Source: Eupeodes corollae (Eukaryota > Arthropoda > Insecta > Diptera > Syrphidae). Taken from it: a stretch of DNA of 64,000 bases. This document shows, one piece after another, positions 43,201 through 49,815 of the stretch. The stretch is taken from contig NC_079147.1 of assembly GCF_945859685.1 (NCBI RefSeq), positions 72,198,946-72,262,945 of the forward strand, read 5' to 3'. Every line of letters starts with the position of its first letter. The first letter of the stretch is position 1. The notes beneath the pieces were generated by a model. It was not told where the DNA came from and did no database searches. It saw nothing but the letters and a program-made list of their open reading frames with translations. The position numbers and the translations under genes were made by a program.

Positions 43201-43938
43201 TCCCAGCTTTTTCTTATTTTTTGAATTTGAAATTTTCGAATAACTGTTTGAAATACTTCTATAAAAAGAGGCTGGGATAGTTAATAACATAATTTCTAAA
43301 AAGTGCACTGATCTGGAAAACGTTTTTCTGCGTTGCATATAATTAGTCAATTACATTTTGTTGTAATTTTAGTTTTCTTGAGATAAATTCAATTTAATAA
43401 ATCGAAATGGTTACAGTTACTCCGAATGGGGCGTTAAAAATATTTGTTAATTCATTATGTATGTACATATTTAAATCCTTAGTCGAAGTCTAAGAAATTG
43501 GTATTCAGTTCGTATCTTGATAAATCCATACTTACTTTTTCACATTTATTTAATTAGGACTTTTATAATTTTATACAAAAAATAGAACAACAAATTGTAA
43601 CACATTCTTTTAGGTAAAAATCACTATACACATTTCTCAAAAATAAATGTTCCAACACTTTAAATGTAAGAACCGAACATATCATGTCATACAAATTTAA
43701 GAATTTATTTGAAACCGTTTTTAACATGCGGAAGAGAGCGTAAATTGTACGAGCAAACTTACTTTTCACGAAATCCCTTTTCCTCCTCCACCAATTTTGA
43801 ATAACCATGCAATGAGATATTTGCCAGAAAATCCTTCAACGATTCCGAAAATTTCATTTTTTCTTTTTTTTCGGGAATTTTTTCAATCCACCAGGATTTT
43901 GGTTTACTCGGCGCCATCATCACTTGATGCAGCGACAT
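24010..43938 (-). CDS. pickpocket-family DEG/ENaC sodium channel, 10 exons, 534 residues
   Basis: Encodes a subunit of an amiloride-sensitive-type cation channel in the plasma membrane, a family used in flies for taste, touch and fluid handling. Exons on the minus strand: 43938-43763, 30714-30508, 30441-30258, 30182-30055, 29993-29876, 29812-29663, 25209-25005, 24632-24461, 24377-24280, 24176-24010. Introns have GT..AG ends and phases agree at all nine junctions, giving 1605 nt with no internal stop. Features: gating HG motif at residues 44-45; TM1 at about 60-85; FPTVSIC at 105-111; a cysteine-rich extracellular domain; TM2 starting near GNICG (483); selectivity-filter GFS at 491-493; EILYF at 499-503. 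The start ATG sits in CAACATG, a good fly context. The exon 4 acceptor has a weak pyrimidine tract. Which pickpocket paralogue this is cannot be decided. Confidence 0.93.
25787..26239 (+). repeat. heptamer tandem array (TTCTTAG)n, part 1
   Basis: About 62 near-perfect 7-bp units with a few point variants, inside intron 6 of the channel gene. It ends where the CR1-like element's poly(T) begins and resumes at 28986. Confidence 0.97.
26240..28985 (-). mobile_element. CR1/Jockey-group LINE inserted in the heptamer array, 5' truncated
   Basis: A 2.7-kb minus-strand element. Its poly(A) tail shows as a T run at 26240-26260, and its 5' end cuts into the endonuclease domain at about 28985. The same heptamer repeat, in the same register, lies on both sides, so the insertion went into an existing array; a target duplication cannot be told apart from the repeat. 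Related remnants occur at 965, 9826 and 61111-61700. Confidence 0.88.
26329..28953 (-). CDS. LINE endonuclease (partial) and reverse transcriptase
   Basis: An 874-codon open frame. Endonuclease motifs: IAGDFNVHNSSWL near residue 59 and SDHCII near 134. RT motifs: a SAGPDSISPIVLKR block, NYRPIALTSLLSKV, ISKAFDRVWH, PQGSVLSPTLF and FADD near 589. The C-terminal part follows with no RNase H. Odd: residues about 27-50 are out of frame. The true reading there (FFLYRSPNLDRNSTFNEFD) is in another frame, entered and left through two compensating single-base indels near 28866 and 28800. The N-terminal half of the endonuclease is missing by 5' truncation, so the copy is not autonomous although the frame is long. 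Confidence 0.88.
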   Translation of the reverse strand: MCSNTNFNFMWLKFTVNKHIIHTCFFYIEVQIWTEIQLLTNLMLCLTPFKELLPQIVIAGDFNVHNSSWLRYSGQSTPEGRYVEIFAELNQLTQLVDEPTRIPDVAGQSANTLDLFLTSDPNKYTISVLPPLGTSDHCIISAKFSCRKNPVKEKTPMRTVWQYEKANWDGLNEFFRNFNWSLCFPDSDVDSSADMVTNLILCGMRNFIPNRVKSIKPKENSWFDSSCKEVIRIRDVSFRCYKANPTEENRNKFKQARKTCNGHIRRTKFLHDQKLRQKILQCPKGSKNFWSFVKNVRNTTSSSVPTLVHNDTPYVSSIDKANLLAAQFAVNSTLPESVMSPPVLESVNDSMGRIFFRTRAVARVLKDLDIHKSAGPDSISPIVLKRCSSSLAKPLRKLFHLSYSTGLFPSGWKIAFVQPVPKKGESSSPSNYRPIALTSLLSKVMETLINYQLKKYLEERKLLNDRQYGFRSNRSTGDLMVHLTEQWNKSLHRFGESKIIALDISKAFDRVWHQALLSKMRAFGIDESLLRWIRNYLSNRSIQVVLDGYKSEILKINAGVPQGSVLSPTLFLIFINDLMSATSNPLTCFADDSTLSFSYSFIDSHPCPSDVELQRQRMISSLNSDLDSIVQWGIKNRVEFNASKTQCCLLSLKRNPPPMPLSMSGTCIQETNQLSVVGMNITDHLLWNDHIFDIAKNAARCLGFLRRCKKFFTPSDLAIIYKAFIRPKLEYNSHIWAGAPKTNLNLLDRIQKRALKMIGDRTIIETFTSLEHRRNVSCLSLFYRYFYKQCSVELASCIPPLKQFSRNTRTSRNAHQFTLELNFGRTVKYRDSFLNRTSRMWNALANSVFPSHFDVQNFKTNVHRYLLLNPSLFS
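28986..29418 (+). repeat. heptamer tandem array (TTCTTAG)n, part 2
   Basis: About 61 units of the same heptamer as 25787-26239, continuing on the other side of the LINE. Confidence 0.97.
29419..29597 (+). repeat. heptamer tandem array (TTGTTAG)n
   Basis: About 25 units of a one-base variant of the neighbouring array. On the sense strand of the channel gene the unit is CTAACAA and the array starts about 65 bases after the exon 6 donor. Confidence 0.97.
29663..30714 (-). CDS. DEG/ENaC gene exons 2-6 (TM1 and upper extracellular domain)
   Basis: Five exons with short introns. Exon 2 holds TM1 (MIWVVFHIMTLALLILFLKY) and FPTVSIC. Exon 3 begins SNRDPRRRKPEY. Exon 4 holds LSPSCNDML and GYCCTFN, a signature of this family. 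Exon 5 holds GLSVTL. Exon 6 holds VLVHPHSMYADV. Exon 6 ends at TTG|GTAAAC, 65 bases before the heptamer array in intron 6. Confidence 0.9.
31195..31715 (+). repeat. dispersed non-coding repeat, copy 1
   Basis: Two blocks match 39052-39295: TATGTGGGAAGTCTTTTAGG with CGCGCTC and a TTAAGCTGCTCTTAGA block, then a block from about 31548 with GCTGGAAAAGTTAT and CGTTAACTTATCGTCCAG. Between the blocks copy 1 has about 230 bp more. It begins with a GTGGGAAGT resembling the end of the HINE-like family and may be a longer form of that 3' end. No coding frame. Confidence 0.55.
31853..32020 (+). mobile_element. tRNA-derived SINE, 3' truncated
   Basis: Head GGTTAATGCTTAGGACTGTC and a body with TACTGCCTCTTGCGAGGAATT matching the other copies. 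After CTGTAGGTCCCC the sequence passes directly into the HINE-like element. Confidence 0.65.
32028..32930 (+). mobile_element. HINE-like element, ends missing
   Basis: Begins inside the family's 5' region (GCTTAAAAGTTTGTAGGTTTTCG) and runs through several T-rich internal units to a CAAAATTTTCACCTTTTTTG end block. The 3' palindrome is absent. Confidence 0.6.
33690..33960. repeat. AAAT-type simple sequence
   Basis: Irregular (AAAT)n / (AAATAAGT) low-complexity DNA next to the 3' end of the Jockey element. Apparent minus-strand ORFs rich in LFIY are artefacts of it. Confidence 0.85.
34051..36732 (-). CDS. Jockey ORF2 (endonuclease and reverse transcriptase), intact
   Basis: 893 residues. Endonuclease: LNIITWNSKSIRNK near residue 9, ETW near 42, LLGGDLNCRHKDWG near 142, SDHNPVL near 220. 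RT: NYRPISLL-type GYRPISLLSSLSKIYE, LLDIEKAFDSVWH, GVPQGSVLGPLLYN and FADD near 680. The thumb/C-terminal part has LLYGSPVWG. No RNase H domain, as expected for Jockey. The copy has no visible stop or shift and could be active. Confidence 0.95.
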   Translation of the reverse strand: MASNILNNLNIITWNSKSIRNKYFEFLNFLNSQKVDVALVTETWLTNVDTLPSSDFQCYRVDRSEQRGGGVAIFVKRSIQHSLLPVIRTRLIENVGISVKLLNGNEVKIYCIYFPGGTSSDLKKDFFKRDLRQLFSTSGEFLLGGDLNCRHKDWGCIRANCWGNLLTQFPHFFPINILFPHSPTFFPAGSHGSPSVLDLFFTNMSCQLVNPISIDALSSDHNPVLCRLPWSGEKKVRYIQQFHKANWKLFQTTMNAELQNVSMDLNNISSFDDVDCAVQIFTQGILSSVEKCVPKKLKEDSFLNKTLPSHVLEMIKLRNIHRRNWQRYRQPFSKNMVSHFNQLISREILHLRNKEWNNKLSTLDKNGKPFWNIVKITKNKNRKIPFLRENNEIVCSNEDKANVFAERFLKNHRVSEHLGDSETNALVDSKIDNFNNLNLLTPSNAFVSTKDINIIIKDLKLKKTGGLDNIKNTYIKHLSKEGIQFLTFIMNACLKMQYFPIKWKIAKIIPICKAGKPPDLASGYRPISLLSSLSKIYEKILKEKMLKYISDEKIFPDQQFGFRRFHSTSHQVKRICQHVKSKRIQGKSTGMILLDIEKAFDSVWHKGIIYKMIKFKVPLYLCKIVQSFLSDRCFSVHVNSGISSLFTFNFGVPQGSVLGPLLYNLYTSDIPSIPLCEIAIFADDTAIYSSDELALNIESNLVQAVEILSNFYNKWKIKLNADKFQAIFFSRKRKSCYLPSNQFIQINGIDIAWENSVKYLGIHLDTKLTFNQHINCTIKKVNIAIKLLYPFINRRSALTIENKVIIMKVIFQAILLYGSPVWGRAALCHIKKLQVSQNKLLKMMLNLPFRYSTCDLHQETNVELISERIQKLEANFALRCNSSDNPLINQINL
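36722..37954 (-). CDS. Jockey ORF1 (Gag-like RNA-binding protein)
   Basis: A 410-residue protein that coats the element's RNA. The central part resembles the PRE-C2HC region of Jockey-type Gag (KLSIGIKIICASLESFNAVL and ALYG-like VVLYGL). Three zinc knuckles follow: CHNCQMFGHGERNC, CAICAGSHKTSDC and CANCNGNHKATDITC at about residues 205-260. A Pro/Ser/Thr-rich tail and a C-terminal helical segment end the protein. Its stop overlaps the ORF2 start in ATGGCAAGTAA, a common arrangement in this clade, where ORF2 is made by reinitiation or coupling. Confidence 0.93.
   Translation of the reverse strand: MSLDKKLRTAMAGTSRLSNNSFFPLQCLPDTDNTEEMDESSAIVENKKLFVPPIKLLQKNPAFVHGFMKQLNIIDYSIKKLSIGIKIICASLESFNAVLKHLNDQNCQFFSHDLRSVKAFKVVLYGLDNIESHDLKSELIRRDLKCVEVKKIVKNYEHYSDNLYVISFENGSVKLNDLKKNIKSLFYTQVTWSYQRKLKGKLTQCHNCQMFGHGERNCHIKTYCAICAGSHKTSDCDNILAHKCANCNGNHKATDITCASRATYLQIKEKKSLRLNNQQRISFSAPTTTQVPSQEPVLLDSMSNFPLLPTPRKRAITESQQPGVIRAQHSTRPLEKSSAPTCSPISPITPTLVNTSASTSNNNNTTLFSMEELNSLCMEMITSLSVCKNKIEQFNVIAHLACKFLYPNGK
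38034..38064 (-). promoter_or_regulatory. putative internal promoter of the Jockey element
   Basis: Initiator TCAGTC at the presumed +1 and AACGTG at about +29 to +34 on the minus strand. The element needs such an internal promoter to carry its own start site. Inferred from position and sequence only. Confidence 0.5.
38850..39052 (+). mobile_element. HINE-like element, 3' part
   Basis: Matches the last 200 bp of the family: CACCCACGCAATTTTCTTG, GAAGTCGATATCTCTTCTGG, then CTTGAAACGTCGAGAAATGT and CAAATCGGACCCATTA. It then runs directly into the dispersed repeat that begins TATGTGGGAAGTT. Confidence 0.65.
39052..39295 (+). repeat. dispersed non-coding repeat, copy 2
   Basis: Shorter copy of the repeat at 31195-31715, lacking its middle. 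Starts immediately after the HINE-like 3' part. Confidence 0.55.
39667..39750 (+). mobile_element. SINE 3' fragment
   Basis: CTCCATCCCTGACAACAGTG to AACGGGCTGTT matches the 3' third of the SINE family. Head and body are missing. Confidence 0.6.
40616..41919 (-). mobile_element. Tc1/mariner transposon, full length
   Basis: About 1.3 kb between TA dinucleotides (40614-40615 and 41920-41921). The ends are AACGGTGATTTTTT on the left and, on the minus strand, TCGGGTGATTTTTTTGGGG on the right. Only the GGTGATTTTTT core is shared between the two ends. The second copy at 51273-52570 is nearly identical, so both moved recently. It lies in intron 1 of the channel gene. Confidence 0.9.
40721..41806 (-). 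CDS. mariner-type transposase, intact
   Basis: A 361-residue DDE/D transposase that cuts and pastes the element. The N-terminal half has two helix-turn-helix regions (NEQRLQIIKFYY and SIRRRSQQLGLCYSTTWKIL). Catalytic motifs: FSDEAHFWLNGYVNKQN near 158, WFQQDGATCH near 250 and RSCDLTLLDYFLWG near 285, with the third Asp 37 residues after the second if CDL is taken as the third position. The C-terminus is LRRSRGQHLNEIIFKK. The frame is complete. Copy 2 reads P where this one reads L in DLTxLD, so this copy may carry a mild defect. Confidence 0.93.
   Translation of the reverse strand: MNRLTNEQRLQIIKFYYQNQCSVRNVFRALRPIYGLHNRPSEQTINAIVTKFRTQFTLLDIKPTTRMRTVRTEENIASVSESVAEDREMSIRRRSQQLGLCYSTTWKILRKDLGVKPYKIQLVQKLKPNDLPQRRIFSEWALEKLAENPLFYRQILFSDEAHFWLNGYVNKQNCRIWSEEQPEAVQELPMHPEKCTVWCGLYAGGIIGPYFFKDAVGRNVTVNGDRYRSMLTNFLLPKMEELNLVDMWFQQDGATCHKAHDSMAILRENFGEQFISRNGPVSWPPRSCDLTLLDYFLWGYVKSKVYTNKPSTIPALEDNISEEIRAIPAEMLEKVTQNWTFRMDHLRRSRGQHLNEIIFKK
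42138..43250 (-). mobile_element. HINE-like element, inverted copy
   Basis: The 3' palindrome region (AACTTACCATGGAAAG) is at about 42138 and the 5' end block (on the minus strand ATGCTACCCACACTGATATA then CTTCCCATCCCGTC) is at about 43160-43215. It includes a stretch of ACGTACGG-type microsatellite at 42262-42300 and T-rich internal units. A separate 5' end (AAAGAGGCTGGGATAG, plus strand) starts at about 43262 and is immediately lost. Confidence 0.65.
43763..43938 (-). CDS. DEG/ENaC gene exon 1 (cytoplasmic N-terminus)
   Basis: Codes 58 residues plus two bases: a lysine-rich start, then FLANISLHGYSKLV with the conserved His-Gly gating pair, ending at a GTAAGT donor. The leftover AA joins A of exon 2 to make a lysine just before TM1. 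It lies 13 kb from exon 2. Confidence 0.88.
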
Positions 43939-44016
43939 GTTGAATAAAATTCACTGAAGCACTCAAAAAAAAGTAAAAAGAAAAAGTTAAACCATTTGTT
44001 CGTTGAAACTCCATCC

Positions 44017-44024
44017 TTTATATA
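44017..44024 (-). promoter_or_regulatory. possible TATA box of the DEG/ENaC gene
   Basis: TATATAAA on the minus strand, about 80 bases upstream of the ATG at 43938. A TCAGTG initiator-like site nearer the ATG is too far away to pair with it neatly. Weak call. Confidence 0.3.
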
Positions 44025-46060
44025 CCTAGGATAAACGAATAAGGATATCTATAACCATGTATATGTACGAGCAGGAATATACATATTCTGTTTAATGTGT
44101 CACTTAATTAACTCATTAGGCTAACATTGTGAACATGGCATTACAATTAAATTAACTGAGCTGTGGTGTTTAAACGCTTGATTGTAGAGCAATTTGTTTT
44201 CTTACTTAGTTTTTGTTGGTAAATACTAAAATGTACATATCTATAGGTGTATGTATGCAAAAATCCTTATGATAGCAAATAAGGAGGCACCATCAGAAAA
44301 ATACGACAACATGTCCTTGTTTCAATTAAAGGGGTCGTTCTTGTTAATTAAATTCAACATGAGACCAGCATTTAAGCTGATTTTGTCGAGACATATTAAA
44401 GATACACACTTTTATAGAAATATATATCTATACTACAATAGGGTAGGTCCTTTGAAACTAAAACAAATACCACTTTAGGTCCTGAATGTTGACAAATAAA
44501 AGTATAATGTTCTTGATTTTTAAAACAAATACTTAGGATTTTTTGTCGTTCGGGCCATCAACTGGCAGTGGAGGAGGTAATAATCTTAAATTTTTCGAAA
44601 TTATGTCGTAAAAGATTAAATTTTACATTCTCAAGTATGTGTAAAGGGTTTCGGTTTCAGTTATTAGAAAGAGGGTTAAAAAATAACATAACATTAAATT
44701 GAATGTTATGAGAAGAAAAGTATTTTTCATAATTAATAATGAACATAAAAATTATCTCTGAAAATTGTTGTGTGTTTAGTCGAATAATTTTCAATTTAGT
44801 TAAGCACAAAATTTAAAAGACTAAAAATATATTTGGCAATGAAATGTGATCGTTAAGGACATTTTCATGAAAATAAAAGGGACAGCCTTTTCAAAGGAGG
44901 TTAAAGTAGCAAGAGAATCTTCAGTGTTAATTTAATTAAACAACATTTTTTGTAAGTTAAAAATGTTTGAAGTCAATATCTTTCTTTGTGCTCACAATAC
45001 TCGAGCCAAAGACTATTTCTTATCAGTTCTTTTTTGCAGGTTTTCGTGTTTTGGATTTTTCAAGTTGCCAATTGGATTTAGTTTTAAGAAAGTAAACAAC
45101 AATATCATGCACATGATGGGATAAGTCTGATTTCAATGTCTATTCTTTGATTTTAAGACTTTTGGTTCAAAATCTGTTCTGGCAGCATTTTTTGAAAGTT
45201 TTGTTTTTTAATACGAAAAGAAAATAAGTACCTTTGGGATTTTTTTTTAAGAAAATAAAATTATGTTAACATCAATATTTGTCAAAGAATGAAATTATTT
45301 TGAAATAGTTTCATTTATTTTAGAGATATTCGTTTAGAACATCAGTTTTACAAATTTTGTGTACTTTTTCTTGTAAATTTTTCCAAAAATGTAACCAAAT
45401 TTTAACAACAACATTTTCAGTAAATATAATATATGCCAAGATATTCGAGTCGAAAATCAATTTTTTACCAATTTTTAGTGTAATTTTTTTCGATTTTATT
45501 TTTGTTCATATCATTTTTAATTCTCAAAATATTCGAAATAATAAATATTTTTTGTTTAATGAATGCAAATTGTTTGTTTATTTTTTTCAATTCACTTATA
45601 TTATTTTGGAATGATGTTACAATGTTTAATATACAATTTAACTGTTCACTTATTTTCGAACTGGAAAAAAATCACAGCTCAATTTTTTGAAAGTCCTTTC
45701 TGCATAACTTGATGTTAAGTACCTACAAAACAAAATAATTCTGTTATCAAAAGGAAAAGTGTCGTTTTCTATGACTTTTCAGTAGAACCATTTAAATCTT
45801 TGAAAAAAACATTGAGAAAAATTGTAATGCATAGAAAGATGAAATTTGAACCAAATAATGAAGAATTTTTCCCCTCTTTAACATTTCTCAAATTAATTTA
45901 AATACATGTTTTGTGACCAAATTTTCTCAACTAAGATCAAAGCAGTTCAAGTAGATCTTGTTTTTTCGCGTCGTGATTTTATTTATTATTATTATCTTAT
46001 TTATTTCTAATTGCATACATCCTCGTTTTCTAATGTTTACCACTTGAAAAGGATTTTTAT
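44025..46060. other. AT-rich DNA with a worn HINE-like piece
   Basis: No gene supported. At about 45040-45560 the phrases GCAGGTTTTCGTGTTTTGG and AGATATTCGAGTCGAAAATC show a heavily diverged copy of the HINE-like family. Confidence 0.45.
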
Positions 46061-46640
46061 TCAGGGATTTGTATAGTAAATTTGAAAAAAAGCATGAATG
46101 GAAAGACACTGCTGCAGATCAAAAGTAAAAACTTCCATGCTTTGTTGGTTTTTAGCAATCTCTAAGTATATCCCTTTTATTCCATTCATATGCCTGCATC
46201 TTGCAAATAAGTCGCATTTAGTACATGTATCTAGCTTTGGTTTCTTGAATTTGATGTTAAGGGTTTTGAAAATCTCTGTGCATTTGGTTATGGAAACTAG
46301 ACTTAGTGTTATATCAGTGTAAAGTTTATAAAGCTTTGATAATGTCAAGTTAGTGTCAAAATATTTTTGATTGAAGTGTTTGCGTGTATATTGACTTTCG
46401 TAAGCCGGAATACTCATTATATGATCAAGAACTTCTGTCTCTTCCTCTTCTGACATTTTGTTTTTTGGAACTGCTTTTGCTCCCTAAGCTTTCATTGCAA
46501 TAGGTCCTAGAGATTCTATTTTTTTTAATCACTGTTTTCAAGAAGCAATCACTTTCATCTTAAACAGTTTTGAAACACTTTTCATCAAAGGCAGGATCGA
46601 TCTTTCAGGGACAGTCTTTCCAGTGCTGGAAATGTATTTT
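46061..46640 (-). pseudogene. remnant of an uncharacterised mobile-element-like ORF
   Basis: A 131-codon frame at 46061-46456 begins MSEEEETEVLDHIMSIPAYE and carries YTRKHFNQKYF, LSKLYKLY and KPKLDTCTKCDLFARC. This pattern (a short region on Ser/Ile-Pro-x-Tyr-x-Ser, then a DTCxKCD cysteine pair) recurs in multi-copy insect proteins of unknown function that look transposon-derived. Broken coding appears to continue upstream to about 46640, where the hAT end begins. Confidence 0.4.
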
Positions 46641-46649
46641 TGTTAGGGC

Positions 46650-46795
46650 TTTTGATTTTACCCGGGTAATACCCATTTCATCAAAAATTTGGGTACCCGG
46701 GTAATGCGGGTATAACCCGAATTTGCGGGTACCCAGGATATGTCAAGAAGTGTGTACCCGACAATATCGTGTTACGGGTACCCAGTACTCAAAAA
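46650..46795 (+). repeat. hAT left sub-terminal GGGTACCC repeats
   Basis: Several copies of GGGTACCCGGGTAAT-like palindromic units, mirrored at 52655-52785. Such sub-terminal repeats are usual transposase binding sites in hAT elements. Confidence 0.75.
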
Positions 46796-47411
46796 TGCTA
46801 CAATTGCTTATGAAATAATATTTCACAAGAAGAGGAAGCAGAGAAGCAATGAAATGTGATTTTTATATCCATAAGCATCATGTTGTACTTAAATTTTATT
46901 GAAAGAATACTGATGTGAATAAGTTTTGACCAGTTTCCTTAACATTTCTTTAGATCTACAACTTTACATTATTTTCTATAAAAAGAAATATCCAAATGAT
47001 TTCTTAATAATAATAATTAATCCCTGTCCAGCAATAAATCAATATTTTGAGACAAAATAGATTAGACGCGAATGTAAAACACATTATAAAATATATTGTT
47101 TGCATTCATAAATCATAACGTACGAGTAACATAACAACAACAACAACCAACGTAGACTATGCGATCACGTTGAGCACCTAGTAATGAGTAATCATGATCA
47201 TTAATATGATATAATAGGGAGTACTGTTACTGTTTTAAGTAGTACTCGTACCTTTAGTTTGAGATCAATAAAGTTTATTAAAATGATTTCAGTTAACTGT
47301 TAGTTTCTAGACTTGATTACAAGATTAAGGGCAATGCTTTGCCTAATAAGCAATGCCTATTGGTACTTTGGTAGTTTAGTTTCTGACTATCATTTGAAGT
47401 GAACTTACCAA

Positions 47412-47816
47412 GTGACAAGTGCTAAAATAAGTGGAAAAAGAAAAAGTTGGGTTTGGCGGTTCTGCAAATTAAGTGAGAATAAAACAGAAGTTATCTGTAA
47501 TGTTTGTGGCACTGCAATTTCTTACAACCACTCCCCTTCATCAATCAACAAATATTTTCATAAATATGATCCAGAAAGGTTAGTGTTTGACTTGAATTTC
47601 AATAGAGCATTGATATTTGAAATAAAAAATAGTAATCAATTCGGTAAAATTTCTAGAAAAAAACATTTTTTTTTACAGTTTACTCAATACTACTCCTATA
47701 ATTCCAAATTGTTTGATTTAATTAAAATCGTAAGAGCCGTTTCGAAGAAAATCCAGATAAAAAAACGTTACTTGGAAGGTACCAGTTCAAGCCAGACCAA
47801 GGCTAATACAAAACAA
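47412..47816 (+). pseudogene. hAT transposase N-terminal BED-finger part
   Basis: Reads SGKRKSWVWRFCKLSENKTE then VICNVC and SSINKYFHKYDPERL. The aromatic WVWRFF-like start and CxxC fit a BED zinc finger; the second His pair is degenerate. A spliced tail with SSSQTKANTK follows near 47780, and the HINE-like insertion then cuts the gene. Confidence 0.6.
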
Positions 47817-49618
47817 AAAAAGAGGCTGGGATGCGACCCACACTGATAACTTCCCATCCCGTCTGTCGATTTGTCTTGCTTCTAAGTTTGTCTATATGTA
47901 CTCGTACCAATTTTTACCAAATTTGCGTACTATTTTTTAATGAAAAAACGGACTGTTGGATTTTTATATACAAATTACTGAATATCGAAAACAATATTTT
48001 CTGTGAAATAAAATAAGTTTGAAGCCAATATTTTTAATTTTTGAAAAGCTATTTAAATTGAAAGTAAATTTTTACCAAGTATTAGAATTGTTTTTTTTTG
48101 GAGTTTTATTTTTTGTAAAAAAAACTGTAAATTCGATTTTTTTTCAAAATTTTATCGAATATTGAAAACAATATTTCTTATAAGATAAAATTAGTTTGAA
48201 GAAAATATTTAAAATTTTTGAAAAGATATTTGAGTCAAAAATCAATTTTCACCAACTTTTGGTAAATTTTTATTAGGTTTTTAATTTTTTGCACAAAAAC
48301 TGTCAATTCGATTTTTTTCAAAATTTTATTGAATGTTGACAACAATATTTGTTGAAAGATAAAAGTTGTTAAAAGCCAATATCTACAATTGTTGGAAAAA
48401 TATTTGAGTCGAAAATCAATTTTTGCCAACTTTTATACATTTTTTTTAATGTTTTTATTTTTTGTAAAAAAAACTGTAAATTCGATATTTCTCAAAATTT
48501 GTCCTAATGTTCAAAACAATATTTCTTATAAGCAAAAATTAATTAGAAGCTATTATCTCAAAGTTTTGAAAAGATATTTGAGTCGAAAATCAATTTTTAC
48601 CAACTTTTATAAATTTTTTTTTAGGTTTTTATTTTTTGTTAAAAAACTGTGAATTCAATTTTTTTCAAACTTTAACTGAATGTTGACAACAATATTTTTT
48701 GAAAGATTAAAGTAAATCAAACCAATATCTCAAAGTATTCAAAAGATATTTGAGTCGAAAATCAATTTTTACCAACTTTTATACATTCTCTTTTTAGGTT
48801 TTTATTTTTTGTAAAAAAACTGTCATTTCGATTTTTCTCAAAAATTTTTAAAATGTTGAAAACAATATTCCTCATAAGATAATATAAGTTTGAATCCTAA
48901 ATTTTAAGTTTTTGAAAAGATATTTGAATCGATATTCAATTTTTAATAACTTTGAGTAATGTTTTTTTTAGATTTTTATTTTTTATAAAAAAAACTGTCA
49001 ATTAGATTTTTCTCAAAATTTTATCAGATATCAAAAACATTATTATTCGTTGCTTAAAATTGTTTTGGAGACGATATCATATGTTAGTCGTTAAATTTAG
49101 GAGGTGACAAATTTTTTTTTTCAGTTTTTTTGATTTAGAAAAAAAACCGTGAGATAAATTTTTTTCAAAAAATAAACATCTTTGAGATCACGTTACAATT
49201 TATTATATAAAATTTAATTCAAGTCTCTAGCGTTTTTGGTTCGTAAGATATTTAGGGTTAACCAAAATTTTCACCTTTTTTTCAAACTGCTATGGTAAAA
49301 AAACCACCCACGCAATTTTCTTAAGAGCCCTTTCTGCATCTTTCTGCCTTATTATCTGTATAACAAAATTTATTTGAAGTCGATATCTCTTCTGGTTCTT
49401 GAGCTATGGACGACGAAAAAAACGTCGCGAACGTACGGACGTACGGACGTACAGACGTACGGACGTACGGACGTACGAACGTACGTACACACGCACGCAC
49501 AGACATCTTTCTAAAAATCTTTTATTTCGACTCTAGGGACCTTGAAACGTCGAGAAATGTCAAAATTTTCCATTTGACAAATCGGACCCATTACAATAAC
49601 TTCCTATGGGAAGTTAAA
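47817..49618 (+). mobile_element. HINE-like non-autonomous element, longest copy
   Basis: The 5' end is GAGGCTGGGATGCGACCC then CACACTGATAACTTCCCATC. The 3' end is CCCATTACAATAACTTCCTA and TGGGAAGTT. The AACTTCCYATGGGAAGTT at the 3' end is a palindrome, and its ATGGGAAGTT half is the reverse complement of AACTTCCCAT near the 5' end. The interior has six units of about 174 bp, then an ACGTACGG microsatellite at about 49430-49490. No protein is coded. The structure (sub-terminal inverted repeats, central tandem repeats, 3' hairpin) fits Helentron-derived DINE-1/HINE elements, but no Helitron enzyme is present to prove it. Confidence 0.7.
48030..49060 (+). repeat. ~174-bp tandem repeats inside the HINE-like element
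   Basis: The phrase TATTTGAGTCGAAAATCAAT and close variants recurs at 48049, 48227, 48401, 48575, 48747 and 48921, a spacing of 172-178 bases. Each unit also has an AGGTTTTTATTTTTTGTAAA block and a CAATATTTCTTATAAG block. Confidence 0.85.
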
Positions 49619-49815
49619 AAAACTCGATATGGAATTTTCTTTAAACTCTTATATATGAAGTCTTAATAAAATTGCCCCTCCCGGCTGAACGGAGGGGAAT
49701 AGACCCCCTCTAATTCGATTTTTTTCTTGTCTTAACCCAACCGACATCGATCTAGCTTTTTGTCACACCTAATACAAAATTTTTAAAATGATGGCATTGT
49801 TTTAAGAAATTTATT

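Noticed and set aside
43262..43280. Start of another HINE-like copy (GAGGCTGGGATAG)
   Set aside because: Only 13-16 bases match before the sequence diverges; too short to list as a separate element.
48030..49060. CRISPR-like array
   Set aside because: Units of ~174 bp repeat over their whole length without unique spacers, in a eukaryotic transposon.
49672..49700. GC-rich hairpin (CCCCTCC/GGAGGGG) that looks like a bacterial terminator
   Set aside because: Eukaryotic context within a dead hAT element; not meaningful as a terminator.
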